Source: a virus | DNA length: 20,587 bases | Direction: 5' to 3' (one strand) | Virus record (IMG/VR): IMGVR_UViG_3300010370_005335 | Coordinates: 1 to 20,587 of that record | Shown here: piece by piece, positions 1-7,677 of the stretch | Numbering within the stretch: the stretch's first letter is position 1 | Layout: the number at the start of each line of letters is the position of its first letter | Made by a program: the position numbers and the translations under genes | The notes under the pieces: model-generated | The model's database searches: none | Seen by the model: the letters and a program-made list of their open reading frames with translations, nothing else | What the model was told of the DNA's origin: nothing

Positions 1-59
1 CTAGCAAAAAGGTTCGTGTAAAGTCCACCTATAAGCCAAAGAAGGTTAAGAAGAAGTAA
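1..59 (+). CDS. C-terminal end of an unidentified gene (partial)
   Basis: An open frame enters from the left edge (first full codon at 3) and ends with TAA at 57-59, two bases before the next start codon. The 18 visible residues are very basic: nine lysines and one arginine, ending in KKVKKK. Such a tail is common on nucleic-acid-binding phage proteins, but it is too short to identify the protein. It is read as coding because it is continuous and abuts the next gene in the style of the rest of the window. Confidence 0.55.
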   Translation, partial: SKKVRVKSTYKPKKVKKK

Positions 60-61
60 TC

Positions 62-619
62 ATGGATATTTCAGTATCGTCTGAAAAATCTATCGGAATG
101 TTTTTGTCAGGAGGTATGGATAGCGCATTGCTTCTATACCTCCTGGCACAACAATCCAATAAAATAAAAATTTTCACGATACCTAAGTATGATGGTGCTG
201 AACATTATGTTGGACCCATAGTGACTTGGATAAACAATAAATTGGGTTGCAATTTACCAGAACCTATATTGATAGGTAACCCAAAAGCCAATCATAAAAT
301 GCAAGTAAATACAGGACTGGTTAAGGTGTATCATTCCTGTGATGTATTTTATTTTGCCGGAAACTCATATCCAGAGGATGTATTACCCAACGGTCCTAGC
401 AGAACAGAAAGAAAAAATCCCAAAGAAAAACAACCATTTTTTCATTTATATAAAACAGACATTGTGAAAATGTATGTTCAATATGATTTAATGGAATTGT
501 TAGGGTTAACACATACCTGTACTGAACAATCTATAGGACGTTGTAATGAATGTTGGCAATGTAAAGAAAGAGCATGGGCCTTTAAAGAATGTGGTTTACA
601 GGACTTGACAAATACATAA
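62..619 (+). CDS. QueC-like PP-loop ATPase (adenine nucleotide alpha hydrolase fold)
   Basis: 185 aa. Residues 16-21 are SGGMDS, the PP-loop that binds ATP pyrophosphate in this fold. C153, C161, C164 and C167 followed by R170 and AF (173-174) reproduce the C-terminal zinc-finger signature of QueC, the 7-cyano-7-deazaguanine (preQ0) synthase; K131 sits in a K-x-[DE]-I-V segment as in QueC. Known for the family: ATP-dependent conversion of 7-carboxy-7-deazaguanine to preQ0, used for tRNA queuosine or, in some phages, 7-deazaguanine DNA. The protein is shorter than typical QueC (about 220-230 aa), and no queD, queE, folE or DNA transglycosylase gene is in the window, so preQ0 synthesis is not proven; another adenylating amidation is possible. 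The stop of the preceding gene lies 2 bp upstream, and no strong ribosome site is visible. Its last codons (599-613) double as the -35 region of the next promoter, giving the tail QDLTNT. Confidence 0.78.
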   Translation: MDISVSSEKSIGMFLSGGMDSALLLYLLAQQSNKIKIFTIPKYDGAEHYVGPIVTWINNKLGCNLPEPILIGNPKANHKMQVNTGLVKVYHSCDVFYFAGNSYPEDVLPNGPSRTERKNPKEKQPFFHLYKTDIVKMYVQYDLMELLGLTHTCTEQSIGRCNECWQCKERAWAFKECGLQDLTNT

Positions 620-633
620 AAATGTATTATATT
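598..633 (+). promoter_or_regulatory. Sigma70-like promoter for the uvsE-pspC-amidase-dsbA unit
   Basis: Perfect -35 TTGACA at 605-610, a 17-bp spacer, and -10 TATATT at 628-633. The predicted start is near 639-641, giving a leader of about 19 nt before the uvsE ATG at 659. The 16-mer ACAGGACTTGACAAAT (598-613) and the -10 recur exactly, with the same spacing, ahead of the DNA ligase at 20176-20211. The -35 half lies inside the coding end of the QueC-like gene. Confidence 0.8.
611..628 (+). repeat. Inverted repeat inside the promoter spacer
   Basis: AATACAT (611-617), four A (618-621) and ATGTATT (622-628) form a perfect 7-bp inverted repeat filling the space between -35 and -10. It could be an operator half-site pair or a weak AT hairpin ending the upstream transcript. 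There is no GC stem, so a classical terminator is unlikely. The second promoter copy lacks this repeat. Confidence 0.4.
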
Positions 634-658
634 TCAGTATGACTTCAAGTGAGGTGTT

Positions 659-1570
659 ATGCCACATCAAGTTGGGTACTGCTGTATCAATCTCACGTTA
701 GGCAAGGAAAAGATTACCACAGGAAGGACGTTACGCCAAGCTTCATTCAAGCAGGACACGAAGCTGGAGCGTACGTCCTTGCTTGCCTTGCAGAATGCCA
801 CAGATTTGGTGAAGATATTGAAGTGGAACGAGGAGAATAATGTACGAGTGTTCCGAATTGGCAGCAACATCTTTCCTTGGAATTCGGAATATGAAGTGAC
901 GCAATTGCCTGATTATTCTCTTATCCTGGAATATCTACATCTGGCAGGTCAAATCATTAAACAATCTGGACAACGGGTGAGTTTCCATCCCGACCATTTT
1001 GTGAAACTTGGTACATTGAAGGATATCGTGGTTCGTCGTTCCATACATGACTTGAATCACCATGATTGGATCATGAACATGATGGGACTTCCTGCCACAC
1101 ATTATTATCCGCTCAACATTCATGTTGGCATGAACAGAAGTGATGAAACCACAAATCGGTTCATAGAACGATTTGAGATGTTGAACGCATCCACCAAGGC
1201 ACGTTTGGTGGTGGAGAATGATGACAAGGCAAATGCCTATTCAGTAAAGCAACTATATGACATCTATGCCGCCATTGGCACACCCATCACATTTGATTAT
1301 TTTCATCACACGTTCCATCCAGATGGATTGTCAAGCAAAGAAGCTGCCGCCATGGCCGCCGAGACCTGGGATTACAAGCCATTGTTTCATTACAGTGAAA
1401 GCAAAAATTTGAATGAGAATGTTCAAGGTAATCCCCGAGCACATTCCGATTATGCTCTATTGACATTGGATGATTATGGACTAAATATTGATGTTGATTT
1501 GGAAACGAAAGCGAAGGAACTGGCCTGGACACTATACGAGGGGAATAGACATGACAAGATGGTATCGTAA
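659..1570 (+). CDS. uvsE: UV damage endonuclease (UvsE/UVDE family)
   Basis: 303 aa, the usual length of the bacterial/phage UVDE family, whose TIM-barrel enzymes nick DNA 5' of UV photoproducts with metal-bound active sites. Family blocks appear in order: FRIGSNIFP (65-73, the family's R-I-S-S-x-x-F-P block), SFHP (108-111), a histidine-rich HDLNHHDWIMNMMGLP segment (130-145), NIHVG (153-157), VVENDD (184-189), FDYFHH (212-217) and FHYSES (243-248). Together these supply the His/Glu/Asp metal ligands. The ATG at 659 is chosen because GAGGTG (651-656) precedes it and the N-terminus starts with the family's G-Y-C-x-x-x-L segment. It is first in the unit driven by the 598-633 promoter; its end overlaps the next gene by 20 bp. 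A DNA-repair function for phage genomes exposed to sunlight is the straightforward reading. Confidence 0.93.
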   Translation: MPHQVGYCCINLTLGKEKITTGRTLRQASFKQDTKLERTSLLALQNATDLVKILKWNEENNVRVFRIGSNIFPWNSEYEVTQLPDYSLILEYLHLAGQIIKQSGQRVSFHPDHFVKLGTLKDIVVRRSIHDLNHHDWIMNMMGLPATHYYPLNIHVGMNRSDETTNRFIERFEMLNASTKARLVVENDDKANAYSVKQLYDIYAAIGTPITFDYFHHTFHPDGLSSKEAAAMAAETWDYKPLFHYSESKNLNENVQGNPRAHSDYALLTLDDYGLNIDVDLETKAKELAWTLYEGNRHDKMVS

Positions 1571-1808
1571 TGCCAAAAAAGGGAAGTTGGGTGGGATTTG
1601 TGCAGGATTAAGTGAGATGTTGAATGTAGATGTGGCCTTGATACGGTTTGCATGGTTTCTGCTGATTTGGACACCATTCCCAGCTGTGATTGGATATGTT
1701 ATAGCATGGTTCATTGTACCAGACAAGGGGGAAATCCATGCTGACAACATTAGCACTCGCACTACAACTACAAGCTCCGCTGGTAGTAAAGAATTTCTTG
1801 CCGGGTAA
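1551..1808 (+). CDS. PspC-domain small membrane protein
   Basis: 85 aa from the ATG at 1551, which has a good ribosome site (GAGGGG, 1538-1543). The first 60 residues are a complete PspC domain: a basic start (WYRNAKKGKLGG), the ICAGLSEML segment, DVALIRFAW, then a hydrophobic stretch ending in AWFIVPDKG. PspC domains sit in the inner membrane and in bacteria take part in the phage shock response to membrane damage. The frame runs on into a polar Thr/Ser-rich tail (about residues 67-80), most of which is encoded by DNA that also encodes the start of the amidase (71-bp overlap). Position directly before the endolysin suggests, as inference only, a role at the membrane around lysis or stress sensing; the short tail and hydrophobic segment would also permit a holin-like role. 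An in-frame start at 1488 was rejected as lacking a ribosome site. Confidence 0.8.
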   Translation: MTRWYRNAKKGKLGGICAGLSEMLNVDVALIRFAWFLLIWTPFPAVIGYVIAWFIVPDKGEIHADNISTRTTTTSSAGSKEFLAG

Positions 1809-2256
1809 AACACTCAGAGACACCACAAGAAATTACATTGTGATACACAATGATGGGGCTGGTTTAAATGCATCCGCCACCAGAAGAATTTTACAAAGAA
1901 GAGGATTGTCGTATCATTATTTCATTTCCAAAGAAGGCGCCATCTATCAATGGAAAGATTTAAAGTATCAAGCACTTCATGCAGGTGTATCATTATATGA
2001 AGGTGTAAAAGATTGGAACAAATTTAGTATTGGTATATGTTTACAAGGAAACAATTTGTTTCCATACACAGATAAACAATATCAAGCATTGACATTGTTA
2101 GTGAATTACATTAATATGCGGTATCCGGATAGCAAAGAAAAACCTATTCTAGGACATTCTGATGTAGCTTATCCGAAAAAACGGAAAAAGGATCCGGGTG
2201 AACATTTTCAATTATGGAGAATATACAATGACACTACCAACCACCCCCGAGGATAA
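1738..2256 (+). CDS. Endolysin: zinc N-acetylmuramoyl-L-alanine amidase (Amidase_2/PGRP fold)
   Basis: 172 aa. It cleaves the bond between muramic acid and the stem peptide in peptidoglycan. The fold is clear from YIVIHNDG (33-40), the SIGICLQGN segment, and GHSD (139-142) followed by K150-x-D152-PG. Expected zinc ligands are H37, H140 and D152, with K150 in the catalytic position. This Asp-ligand pattern matches AmpD-type amidases; T7 lysozyme uses Cys at the third position. The N-terminus (about residues 2-17) is mildly hydrophobic, so a weak signal or anchor is possible but not convincing. The start at 1738 follows AGGGGG (1726-1731); an earlier in-frame ATG at 1714 lacks a ribosome site. 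It overlaps pspC by 71 bp and dsbA by 29 bp, so it is probably translated as part of the same message. Role: host cell lysis (inference from family and context). Confidence 0.88.
   Translation: MLTTLALALQLQAPLVVKNFLPGKTLRDTTRNYIVIHNDGAGLNASATRRILQRRGLSYHYFISKEGAIYQWKDLKYQALHAGVSLYEGVKDWNKFSIGICLQGNNLFPYTDKQYQALTLLVNYINMRYPDSKEKPILGHSDVAYPKKRKKDPGEHFQLWRIYNDTTNHPRG
2089..2117 (+). promoter_or_regulatory. Possible weak internal promoter ahead of dsbA
   Basis: TTGACA (2089-2094), a 17-bp spacer and TAATAT (2112-2117) lie within the amidase gene, 111 bp before the dsbA start. The -10 matches only four of six consensus bases, and TTGACA is frequent in this codon usage, so this is tentative. Confidence 0.25.
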
Positions 2257-2485
2257 GCTCAAGCTCCTTGATGCACTCAAGGAAATTTCCGCAAGCATGG
2301 CGCGTGTGGAAGCTGAGCGCGACCTTATCAAGAACGTGAAGAATGACATTTGTGATGATTTGCAGTTGAACAGAAAGGTACTAAATAAGTTGGCACGGAC
2401 TTACCATAAGGGTAATTACAGTGAAGAAGTTGAACTACACAAGGATTTTGAATCCCTTTATGAGACGGTAACCAAGAAAGCCTAA
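2228..2485 (+). CDS. dsbA: T4 DsbA-like double-stranded DNA-binding protein
   Basis: 85 aa, close to the 89 aa of T4 DsbA, a small dsDNA-binding protein linked to T4 late transcription. From memory, the C-terminal two thirds align without large gaps: LIKNVKNDI (33-41) corresponds to T4 LIKDIRIRA, LNRKVLNKLARTYHKGN (47-63) to GKMFNRLLALYHKDN, and ESLYETVTKKA (75-85) to VELYDTVFSK. The protein is highly charged with helix-forming sequence and no membrane segment. The start at 2228 is preceded by GGAGA (2216-2220); an in-frame start at 2198 lies deep in the amidase gene without a ribosome site. This is one of two T4 core genes in the window and marks the left edge of the accessory island: the next gene begins 3 bp after its stop. 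Confidence 0.8.
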   Translation: MTLPTTPEDKLKLLDALKEISASMARVEAERDLIKNVKNDICDDLQLNRKVLNKLARTYHKGNYSEEVELHKDFESLYETVTKKA

Positions 2486-2488
2486 AGA

Positions 2489-4408
2489 ATGTTTAGAGTT
2501 AGTTTAGTACAACCTAATTTTCCACAAGGACCCAAGAGCAAGAACGCCTACTATCTTCCATACAGTGTAGGTGTTCTTTGGGCTTATGCCAAGCAATTTT
2601 CTGAAGTCACAGACCAATGGGAATTGGGTGAACTAATTTTTAAGCGAGAACCCATCAATGAAGTTGCACAACGTTTATCAAGTTCCAACTTGGTGGGATT
2701 CAGCACATATATCTGGAATCGCCAATACAATTATCAAGTTGCAAGAAAACTCAAGGAGTTGAATCCTTCTTGTGTAATTGTATTTGGTGGTCCTGAACCT
2801 GAAATCACCAACCCAGACATTTTCAAGAAATATCCTTTCATGGACTTGGTTGTTCAGTCTGAAGGTGAAAAAACATTTCATCAAATACTTTTAAAGTTCC
2901 GAGATAAAACATTTCAAGAAGTTCCTGGATTGTTGATTAACAACAACAATGAAGTCTTGAATACTGGATTACCTATTCGTATTGATGACTTGGAAACCAT
3001 CCCAAGTCCCTATTTGTCTGGAATATTTGATGACTTAGTAAAGAAGCACCAAGACATTGAGTGGAATGTTATTCTAGAAACGAATCGTGGATGTCCTTAT
3101 CAATGCACCTTCTGTGATTGGGGTAGCTTAACATACAATAAAATTAAAAAGTTTGATTTGGACCGAGTGAAAAATGAACTTGAATGGTTCGGTGCCAACA
3201 ATTGCGGCTTCATGAGTGTTGCTGATGCCAACTTTGGTATTTTTCCAGACCGTGACAATGAAATTGTTGATAAACTTGTTGATGTACAACAGAAAACAGG
3301 TCGTCCTTATCGTATGAATGTTGCCTGGGCCAAGATGCAAAAGTCTGAAGTTGTGGACATTGCTAAAAAGTTGATGGGAACAGCATTCAATAACGGATTA
3401 ACTTTGAGTGTACAAAGTTTAGATGAGACGGTGTTGGAAAACATCAAACGAAAAAATCTTGGCATCAACAAATTGGAAGAAGTGTTTGAGTTGGCATCTA
3501 ACGCCAATGTACCTGTATGTACAGAATTGATTCTAGGATTGCCTGGAGAAACACCAGACAGTTGGAGAAACAATTTCTACAAGTTGTTTGAAATCAATCA
3601 ACATAATGGAATAGAAATTTTCCATTGTCAAATTCTAGAAAATGCTGAAATGAATCTCACACAACGAGAGAAATTTCAAATTAAAACCATTTCCGTAGAT
3701 GATTACATGAGTGGAAGTTATGCCAGTGATGAAATTCCTGAGACTGTAGAAGTGGTGGTGGGTACTGATACCATGTCTCATGATAAAATGCTAGAGAGCA
3801 TCATGTTCTCTTGGTTCATCAACACATTCCATATTGGTGGGTTTAGTCAACTTTACAGTAGATTTGTCAGAAAGCATCTTGACTTCTCCTATGAAATGTT
3901 TTATAATGAATTGTATGCCTATCTTGAAACACAAGAATGGTTCCAACAAGAAACAAAAGACATCTATGAATTATATGATAGATGGATGCGAACAGGAAAA
4001 ATTCGTACCACAGTGATGGGTAACGTGGAAATTCATGGATGGAATGCTTTCAGTAAAACAATTTTAGATATTCATGCCAACAACAAGTATAATCTTGTCC
4101 ATGATAGTGTGGAAGAATTTTTCCGAAACAAGTTTTCTGATGAACTTTCTTCAGACTTGATGGAAAATCTTGTTGAATTGCAACAATCTTATGTTGTTCG
4201 ATATGGTGAGTTTGATGATAAACATCTGGTTCTTGATTACAACATATATGAATACTTGTTGGGAGCCAGTTTTCAACAAAAACCTACCAGCTACATTCTA
4301 GATTTCCCAGAAGATAAGACACAAGACAAGTCAACATTTCTACAAAACATCTTTTATAGCAGAAGAAGAAACTTTGGAAAGGTGAGAATACAACGTTATG
4401 ACATTTAA
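2489..4408 (+). CDS. B12-binding-type radical SAM enzyme
   Basis: 639 aa. Residues 1 to about 140 resemble a cobalamin-binding Rossmann domain (LVGFSTYIWN 68-77, VIVFGGPEPE 96-105). The radical SAM core follows, with the [4Fe-4S] motif C202-PYQ-C206-TF-C209, then LSVQSLDETVL and ELILGLPGETPDSW in the positions typical of B12-dependent radical SAM enzymes. About 240 C-terminal residues form an extra helical domain I cannot name. No DxHxxG cobalamin motif is evident, so if B12 binds it is likely base-off without the His ligand, or the domain may be degenerate. Known family chemistry includes methylation of unreactive carbons and ring rearrangements; the substrate here is unknown. It opens the island, 3 bp after dsbA, and overlaps the GMP reductase gene by 11 bp. 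Confidence 0.85.
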   Translation: MFRVSLVQPNFPQGPKSKNAYYLPYSVGVLWAYAKQFSEVTDQWELGELIFKREPINEVAQRLSSSNLVGFSTYIWNRQYNYQVARKLKELNPSCVIVFGGPEPEITNPDIFKKYPFMDLVVQSEGEKTFHQILLKFRDKTFQEVPGLLINNNNEVLNTGLPIRIDDLETIPSPYLSGIFDDLVKKHQDIEWNVILETNRGCPYQCTFCDWGSLTYNKIKKFDLDRVKNELEWFGANNCGFMSVADANFGIFPDRDNEIVDKLVDVQQKTGRPYRMNVAWAKMQKSEVVDIAKKLMGTAFNNGLTLSVQSLDETVLENIKRKNLGINKLEEVFELASNANVPVCTELILGLPGETPDSWRNNFYKLFEINQHNGIEIFHCQILENAEMNLTQREKFQIKTISVDDYMSGSYASDEIPETVEVVVGTDTMSHDKMLESIMFSWFINTFHIGGFSQLYSRFVRKHLDFSYEMFYNELYAYLETQEWFQQETKDIYELYDRWMRTGKIRTTVMGNVEIHGWNAFSKTILDIHANNKYNLVHDSVEEFFRNKFSDELSSDLMENLVELQQSYVVRYGEFDDKHLVLDYNIYEYLLGASFQQKPTSYILDFPEDKTQDKSTFLQNIFYSRRRNFGKVRIQRYDI

Positions 4409-5417
4409 ATTAGATTTTGATGATGTACTGATAGTTCCAAAATTTTCGGACATCACTTCACGCAATCAGGTTGAAGTGAACACAACAATGAAAGGTAGAT
4501 GGGGAGCCACAATTCAAGGTGTCCCCATCATTGCTGCCAACATGGATGGTGTAGGAACCTTCAGCATGCATCATTCATTGAAGAAATTTGATGCATTTAC
4601 TGCCATCACAAAACATCATACCTTGGCAGATTGGGTATCACAGAAGGATGTGAGCCATGCTTTCATCACGATTGGCATGAATGATGATGAATTGAAACAA
4701 GCTGTTGACATCATTGAGGTTTGGAAATCACGCGTTGACAACTTTGTTCCTAAAATTGTCATTGATGTGGCAAATGGATACATGAATCCCTTCTATGATT
4801 TCATTAAAAAGGTTCGTGATACTGTTCCTGATGCCTATATCATGGCAGGAACCGTGGTTACACCTGAGGCAGTGTATCGCACCATCACATGCGGAGCTGA
4901 TTTAGCCCGTGTTGGCATCGGAACAGGCGCTGTTTGTACAACTCGCCGAGTAGCTGGCGTGGGTTATCCTCAATTTTCCGCCTTGCAAGAGTGTGTTCCC
5001 GCCGCTGCAAGTGTCGGTGGTGGTGTGCAAAGTGATGGTGGATGTGTTTTTCCTGGAGATTTCTCAAAAGCACTGGCTGCTGGCGCACAAATGGTGATGG
5101 CCGGCAGTATTTTTGCCGGTCATGAGGAGTCGGAACAGGCAATTCATGACGGAAAAGTGACATTTTATGGGATGAGTAGTCGTGCAGCCCAAGAAAAACA
5201 CAATCAAGTGAAAAAATATCGAGCATCCGAAGGCAGAGTTGTTCAACTCCCGTATAAGGGGTTGGTGGAACACACAATTTCTGATATTTTAGGGGGAATT
5301 CGTTCAACTTGTGCCTATATAGGTGCACTAAATATTTCTGAGATGCCAAACAAGGCAACTTTCATTCAAGTTAACAATCAATTAAATCGTTCTCTTGAGC
5401 GTTACACCATTCAATGA
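4398..5417 (+). CDS. guaC: GMP reductase (IMPDH/GMPR family)
   Basis: 339 aa, the length of stand-alone GMP reductases, without the CBS pair usual in IMP dehydrogenases. The TIM barrel is recognisable end to end: FDDVLIVPKFSDITSR near the start, PIIAANMDGVGTF, DVANGY, IMAGTVVTPE, and the catalytic loop GIGTGAVCTTR with nucleophile C180. SDGGCVFPGDFSKALAAGA follows, then the GMPR-type FYGMSSRAAQEK, YRASEGR and VEHTISDILGGIRSTC blocks. The enzyme reduces GMP to IMP with NADPH, releasing ammonia. In a phage it could rebalance purines taken from host RNA or DNA, or feed a modification pathway; being translationally coupled between two radical SAM genes suggests the second but does not prove it. 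GGGV replaces the more usual residues before SDGG; all catalytic positions I can judge are kept. AAAGGTGAG (4379-4387) may serve as ribosome site. Confidence 0.93.
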   Translation: MTFKLDFDDVLIVPKFSDITSRNQVEVNTTMKGRWGATIQGVPIIAANMDGVGTFSMHHSLKKFDAFTAITKHHTLADWVSQKDVSHAFITIGMNDDELKQAVDIIEVWKSRVDNFVPKIVIDVANGYMNPFYDFIKKVRDTVPDAYIMAGTVVTPEAVYRTITCGADLARVGIGTGAVCTTRRVAGVGYPQFSALQECVPAAASVGGGVQSDGGCVFPGDFSKALAAGAQMVMAGSIFAGHEESEQAIHDGKVTFYGMSSRAAQEKHNQVKKYRASEGRVVQLPYKGLVEHTISDILGGIRSTCAYIGALNISEMPNKATFIQVNNQLNRSLERYTIQ

Positions 5418-5424
5418 TTAAGGT

Positions 5425-7677
5425 ATGACTGAACCTATTGATTTTAATCTCACAAAACTTGCACATGAGGCAAAAGCTCGTAAGGAACTAGAGCCAGACT
5501 TGGCAGATGCCAAGCACGTTGCCATGTTTGAGGCTATCAAGCCGTTTGCCAAGCCATTTGAACAACACAATGTCACTCCTGTGTACATTGATTACAAAAC
5601 ACGCAACACAAAACTGGCTTTAGTGTTGTGTCCTGAGTGGGCACCACATTTTCCTCCCTACAACTTGGCATTGTTGAGTGGTATTGCCAAGACGGCAGGA
5701 TATGAAACCAAGATTTATGACTTGAATATGCGAGCTTACAAGCAATTCAAGGAAGATTGGTGGCCCAATCAAAAGCTTCCTTTCCGTTTATGGGATCCTA
5801 GTGCCAGCTGGCATTGGTTACAAGAAACTTACATGCAAGACATTCATCCTGTGTTGGAGCCTTTGTTGCTTCAAGCAGTAGATGAAATTTTAGAATTTAA
5901 CCCACAAGTTGTTGGGTTCACCATGTACTACATTAGTGCAGAACCCACCAAGTGGATGTGTCAAGAAATCAAGCGCCGTCGGCCTGACATTAAAATTGCC
6001 ATTGGTGGTAGTAACACCAAGAAAAGTTGGTTTGAAATAGAACCTTACTACGATTACGTGGTGGCAGGTGAAGGAGAAGCCGCCATTCTTGATATTCTAC
6101 AAGAAGTTGAGGATGGTGTTGTTCGTACCGAGCCTTTCTATCTTGTACAACCAGAAGGTGAGCGTATCAACATCAATAATCTTCCCATGCCTGATTATGA
6201 AAGCATTGATTTCTCAGAATATGAGATTCCTAATGGTGTGAATAGTCAATTCAGTCGTGGATGCACGGCAAAGTGTACCTTCTGTGAAGAAACACATTTC
6301 TGGAAGTATCGCCAACGTAGTGCCGTGGATGCCATCAAGGAAATTGAATGGTTGTATTACAACAAAGGCACAGATGTCATCTGGTTCATTGATAGTTTAG
6401 TGAATGGCAATCTCAAGGAACTTCGTGCCTTCTGTAAGGCAGTAGAAGCCAAGGGATTGAACATTCATTGGACTGGATATTGTCGGTGTGATGGAAGAAT
6501 GGATTTAGAATACTACAAGGATTTAAAGGCTGGTGGATGCATCATGTTGAACTATGGCATTGAATCTGGAAGTCAAAAGGTGTTAGATGCCATGGATAAG
6601 CGTGTGACCATTGAAGAAATGGAAGCCAACTTCCGTCATGGAAAAGAAGTGGGTATCTATGCCGCTACCAACTGGATTGTGGGATTCCCTAATGAAGATT
6701 TCCAAGATTTTGCTGATAGCATGACCTTCTTGTGGAGAATGCGAAACAACAATATCAATAACGTGGGTGCTGGTGTGGGCATGGCAGTGGGTCCAGAAAC
6801 CATTGTGGGACAGAACACACATAAGTTCAATGTCAGTGCTCACAAATATCAAGGACATTGGATCACTCAGGATTTCACAAAGGGTGGCACGCACGTGATG
6901 CATCGTGTGAAAAACTTCCACACCTTCTTGGATTTCATGCGTGGATGTACAGATGTACCTTTCGGATATCCCATTCGTATGAATTTGGAAAAGGAACATT
7001 ATGAAATCACATTACACAATCCCAACACCATCAAGGAAATTGATTACGAAGATTTTGATTATCGTATCATCAAGCCTAACTTGAATCCTTTTGCTGATAA
7101 TCTTGTGAACGAGATGTGGCCTTTCTTCCGTATGTTATGGAAGACACGTGGTGGATATAATGCCACGGTGAAGTTTAATCCTGAGATTGATATCAAGGAA
7201 TTTGGATGGCAATTTGGTCCCGGAATGTACAATGCTGTGTATAAGTTCTCCATTACAGATGATGGTAAGTGGATAGCAGACTTTGACATGAAGTTTGAAC
7301 AAGTTGACAATCATTTAGACACCCGTGAACGTCCAGATGAACTACAAGCTAATGGACAACCTGGTAGAAAGGGTCCTTTCTACGCACAAGACTACAGCAG
7401 AATGATGTCTAACACAGCGTCACGGGCCAGAAAACTTGCCAAGCCACATTGGGGTGATTCTGGACGGTCTGATACCGATTTTGGTATTCTATTGTCAGAA
7501 GAAGAATATCTCAACAAGACCATTGACTTTTCCTTTGAATATCATTATGTTGATACAGGGGATTGGGGACGTGCTGAGGACATCAAGCCCAGAGAAAAGA
7601 AACAAGAACCAGAAAAAGTAAAGAATAAAATTTTACCAGTCATAGGAGCCATAAATGTTCAGAACATTAATGGATAA
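5425..7677 (+). CDS. B12-binding-type radical SAM enzyme with long C-terminal extension
   Basis: 750 aa. After about 60 leader residues a cobalamin-binding-like domain begins (LALVLCPEWAPHFPPYNLAL 64-83, VVGFTMYYIS, IKIAIGGSNTKKSW, VAGEGEAAI). The radical SAM core has C280-TAK-C284-TF-C287, followed by GGCIMLNYGIESGSQKVLDAM and NWIVGFPNEDFQDF, both typical of the B12 radical SAM superfamily. The last roughly 250 residues (about 500-750) are an aromatic-rich domain I do not recognise, ending in a Lys/Glu-rich linker. It differs clearly from the B12-type protein at 2489, so the two are probably not redundant. AAGG touches the start codon, so initiation may depend on coupling with guaC, which ends 7 bp upstream. 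Substrate unknown. Confidence 0.85.
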   Translation: MTEPIDFNLTKLAHEAKARKELEPDLADAKHVAMFEAIKPFAKPFEQHNVTPVYIDYKTRNTKLALVLCPEWAPHFPPYNLALLSGIAKTAGYETKIYDLNMRAYKQFKEDWWPNQKLPFRLWDPSASWHWLQETYMQDIHPVLEPLLLQAVDEILEFNPQVVGFTMYYISAEPTKWMCQEIKRRRPDIKIAIGGSNTKKSWFEIEPYYDYVVAGEGEAAILDILQEVEDGVVRTEPFYLVQPEGERININNLPMPDYESIDFSEYEIPNGVNSQFSRGCTAKCTFCEETHFWKYRQRSAVDAIKEIEWLYYNKGTDVIWFIDSLVNGNLKELRAFCKAVEAKGLNIHWTGYCRCDGRMDLEYYKDLKAGGCIMLNYGIESGSQKVLDAMDKRVTIEEMEANFRHGKEVGIYAATNWIVGFPNEDFQDFADSMTFLWRMRNNNINNVGAGVGMAVGPETIVGQNTHKFNVSAHKYQGHWITQDFTKGGTHVMHRVKNFHTFLDFMRGCTDVPFGYPIRMNLEKEHYEITLHNPNTIKEIDYEDFDYRIIKPNLNPFADNLVNEMWPFFRMLWKTRGGYNATVKFNPEIDIKEFGWQFGPGMYNAVYKFSITDDGKWIADFDMKFEQVDNHLDTRERPDELQANGQPGRKGPFYAQDYSRMMSNTASRARKLAKPHWGDSGRSDTDFGILLSEEEYLNKTIDFSFEYHYVDTGDWGRAEDIKPREKKQEPEKVKNKILPVIGAINVQNING

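Noticed and set aside
611-633. Rho-independent terminator after the QueC-like gene
   Set aside because: The stem is all but one pair A-T and overlaps the promoter; there is no GC-rich stem with a U tract.
649-840. Alternative 63-aa frame at the start of uvsE
   Set aside because: It lies in another frame of a clearly conserved UVDE protein and shows no domain.
1481-1487. CTAAATA, resembling the late-promoter motif of T4-like cyanophages; also at 2381-2387 and in CTAAATATT near 5328
   Set aside because: A 7-base AT-rich word is expected several times by chance in a sequence of this composition, and all three copies lie inside coding regions without other support.
1460-1487. TTGACA with TAAATA 16 bp later, upstream of pspC
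   Set aside because: The -10 fits poorly and the bases are explained by the uvsE coding sequence; no second feature supports a start.
4885-5358. Long antisense open frame opposite guaC (157 aa), and similar antisense frames at 6583-6999 and 15891-16316
   Set aside because: They mirror strongly conserved + strand enzymes, have Cys/His-rich composition typical of antisense codons, and have no ribosome site.
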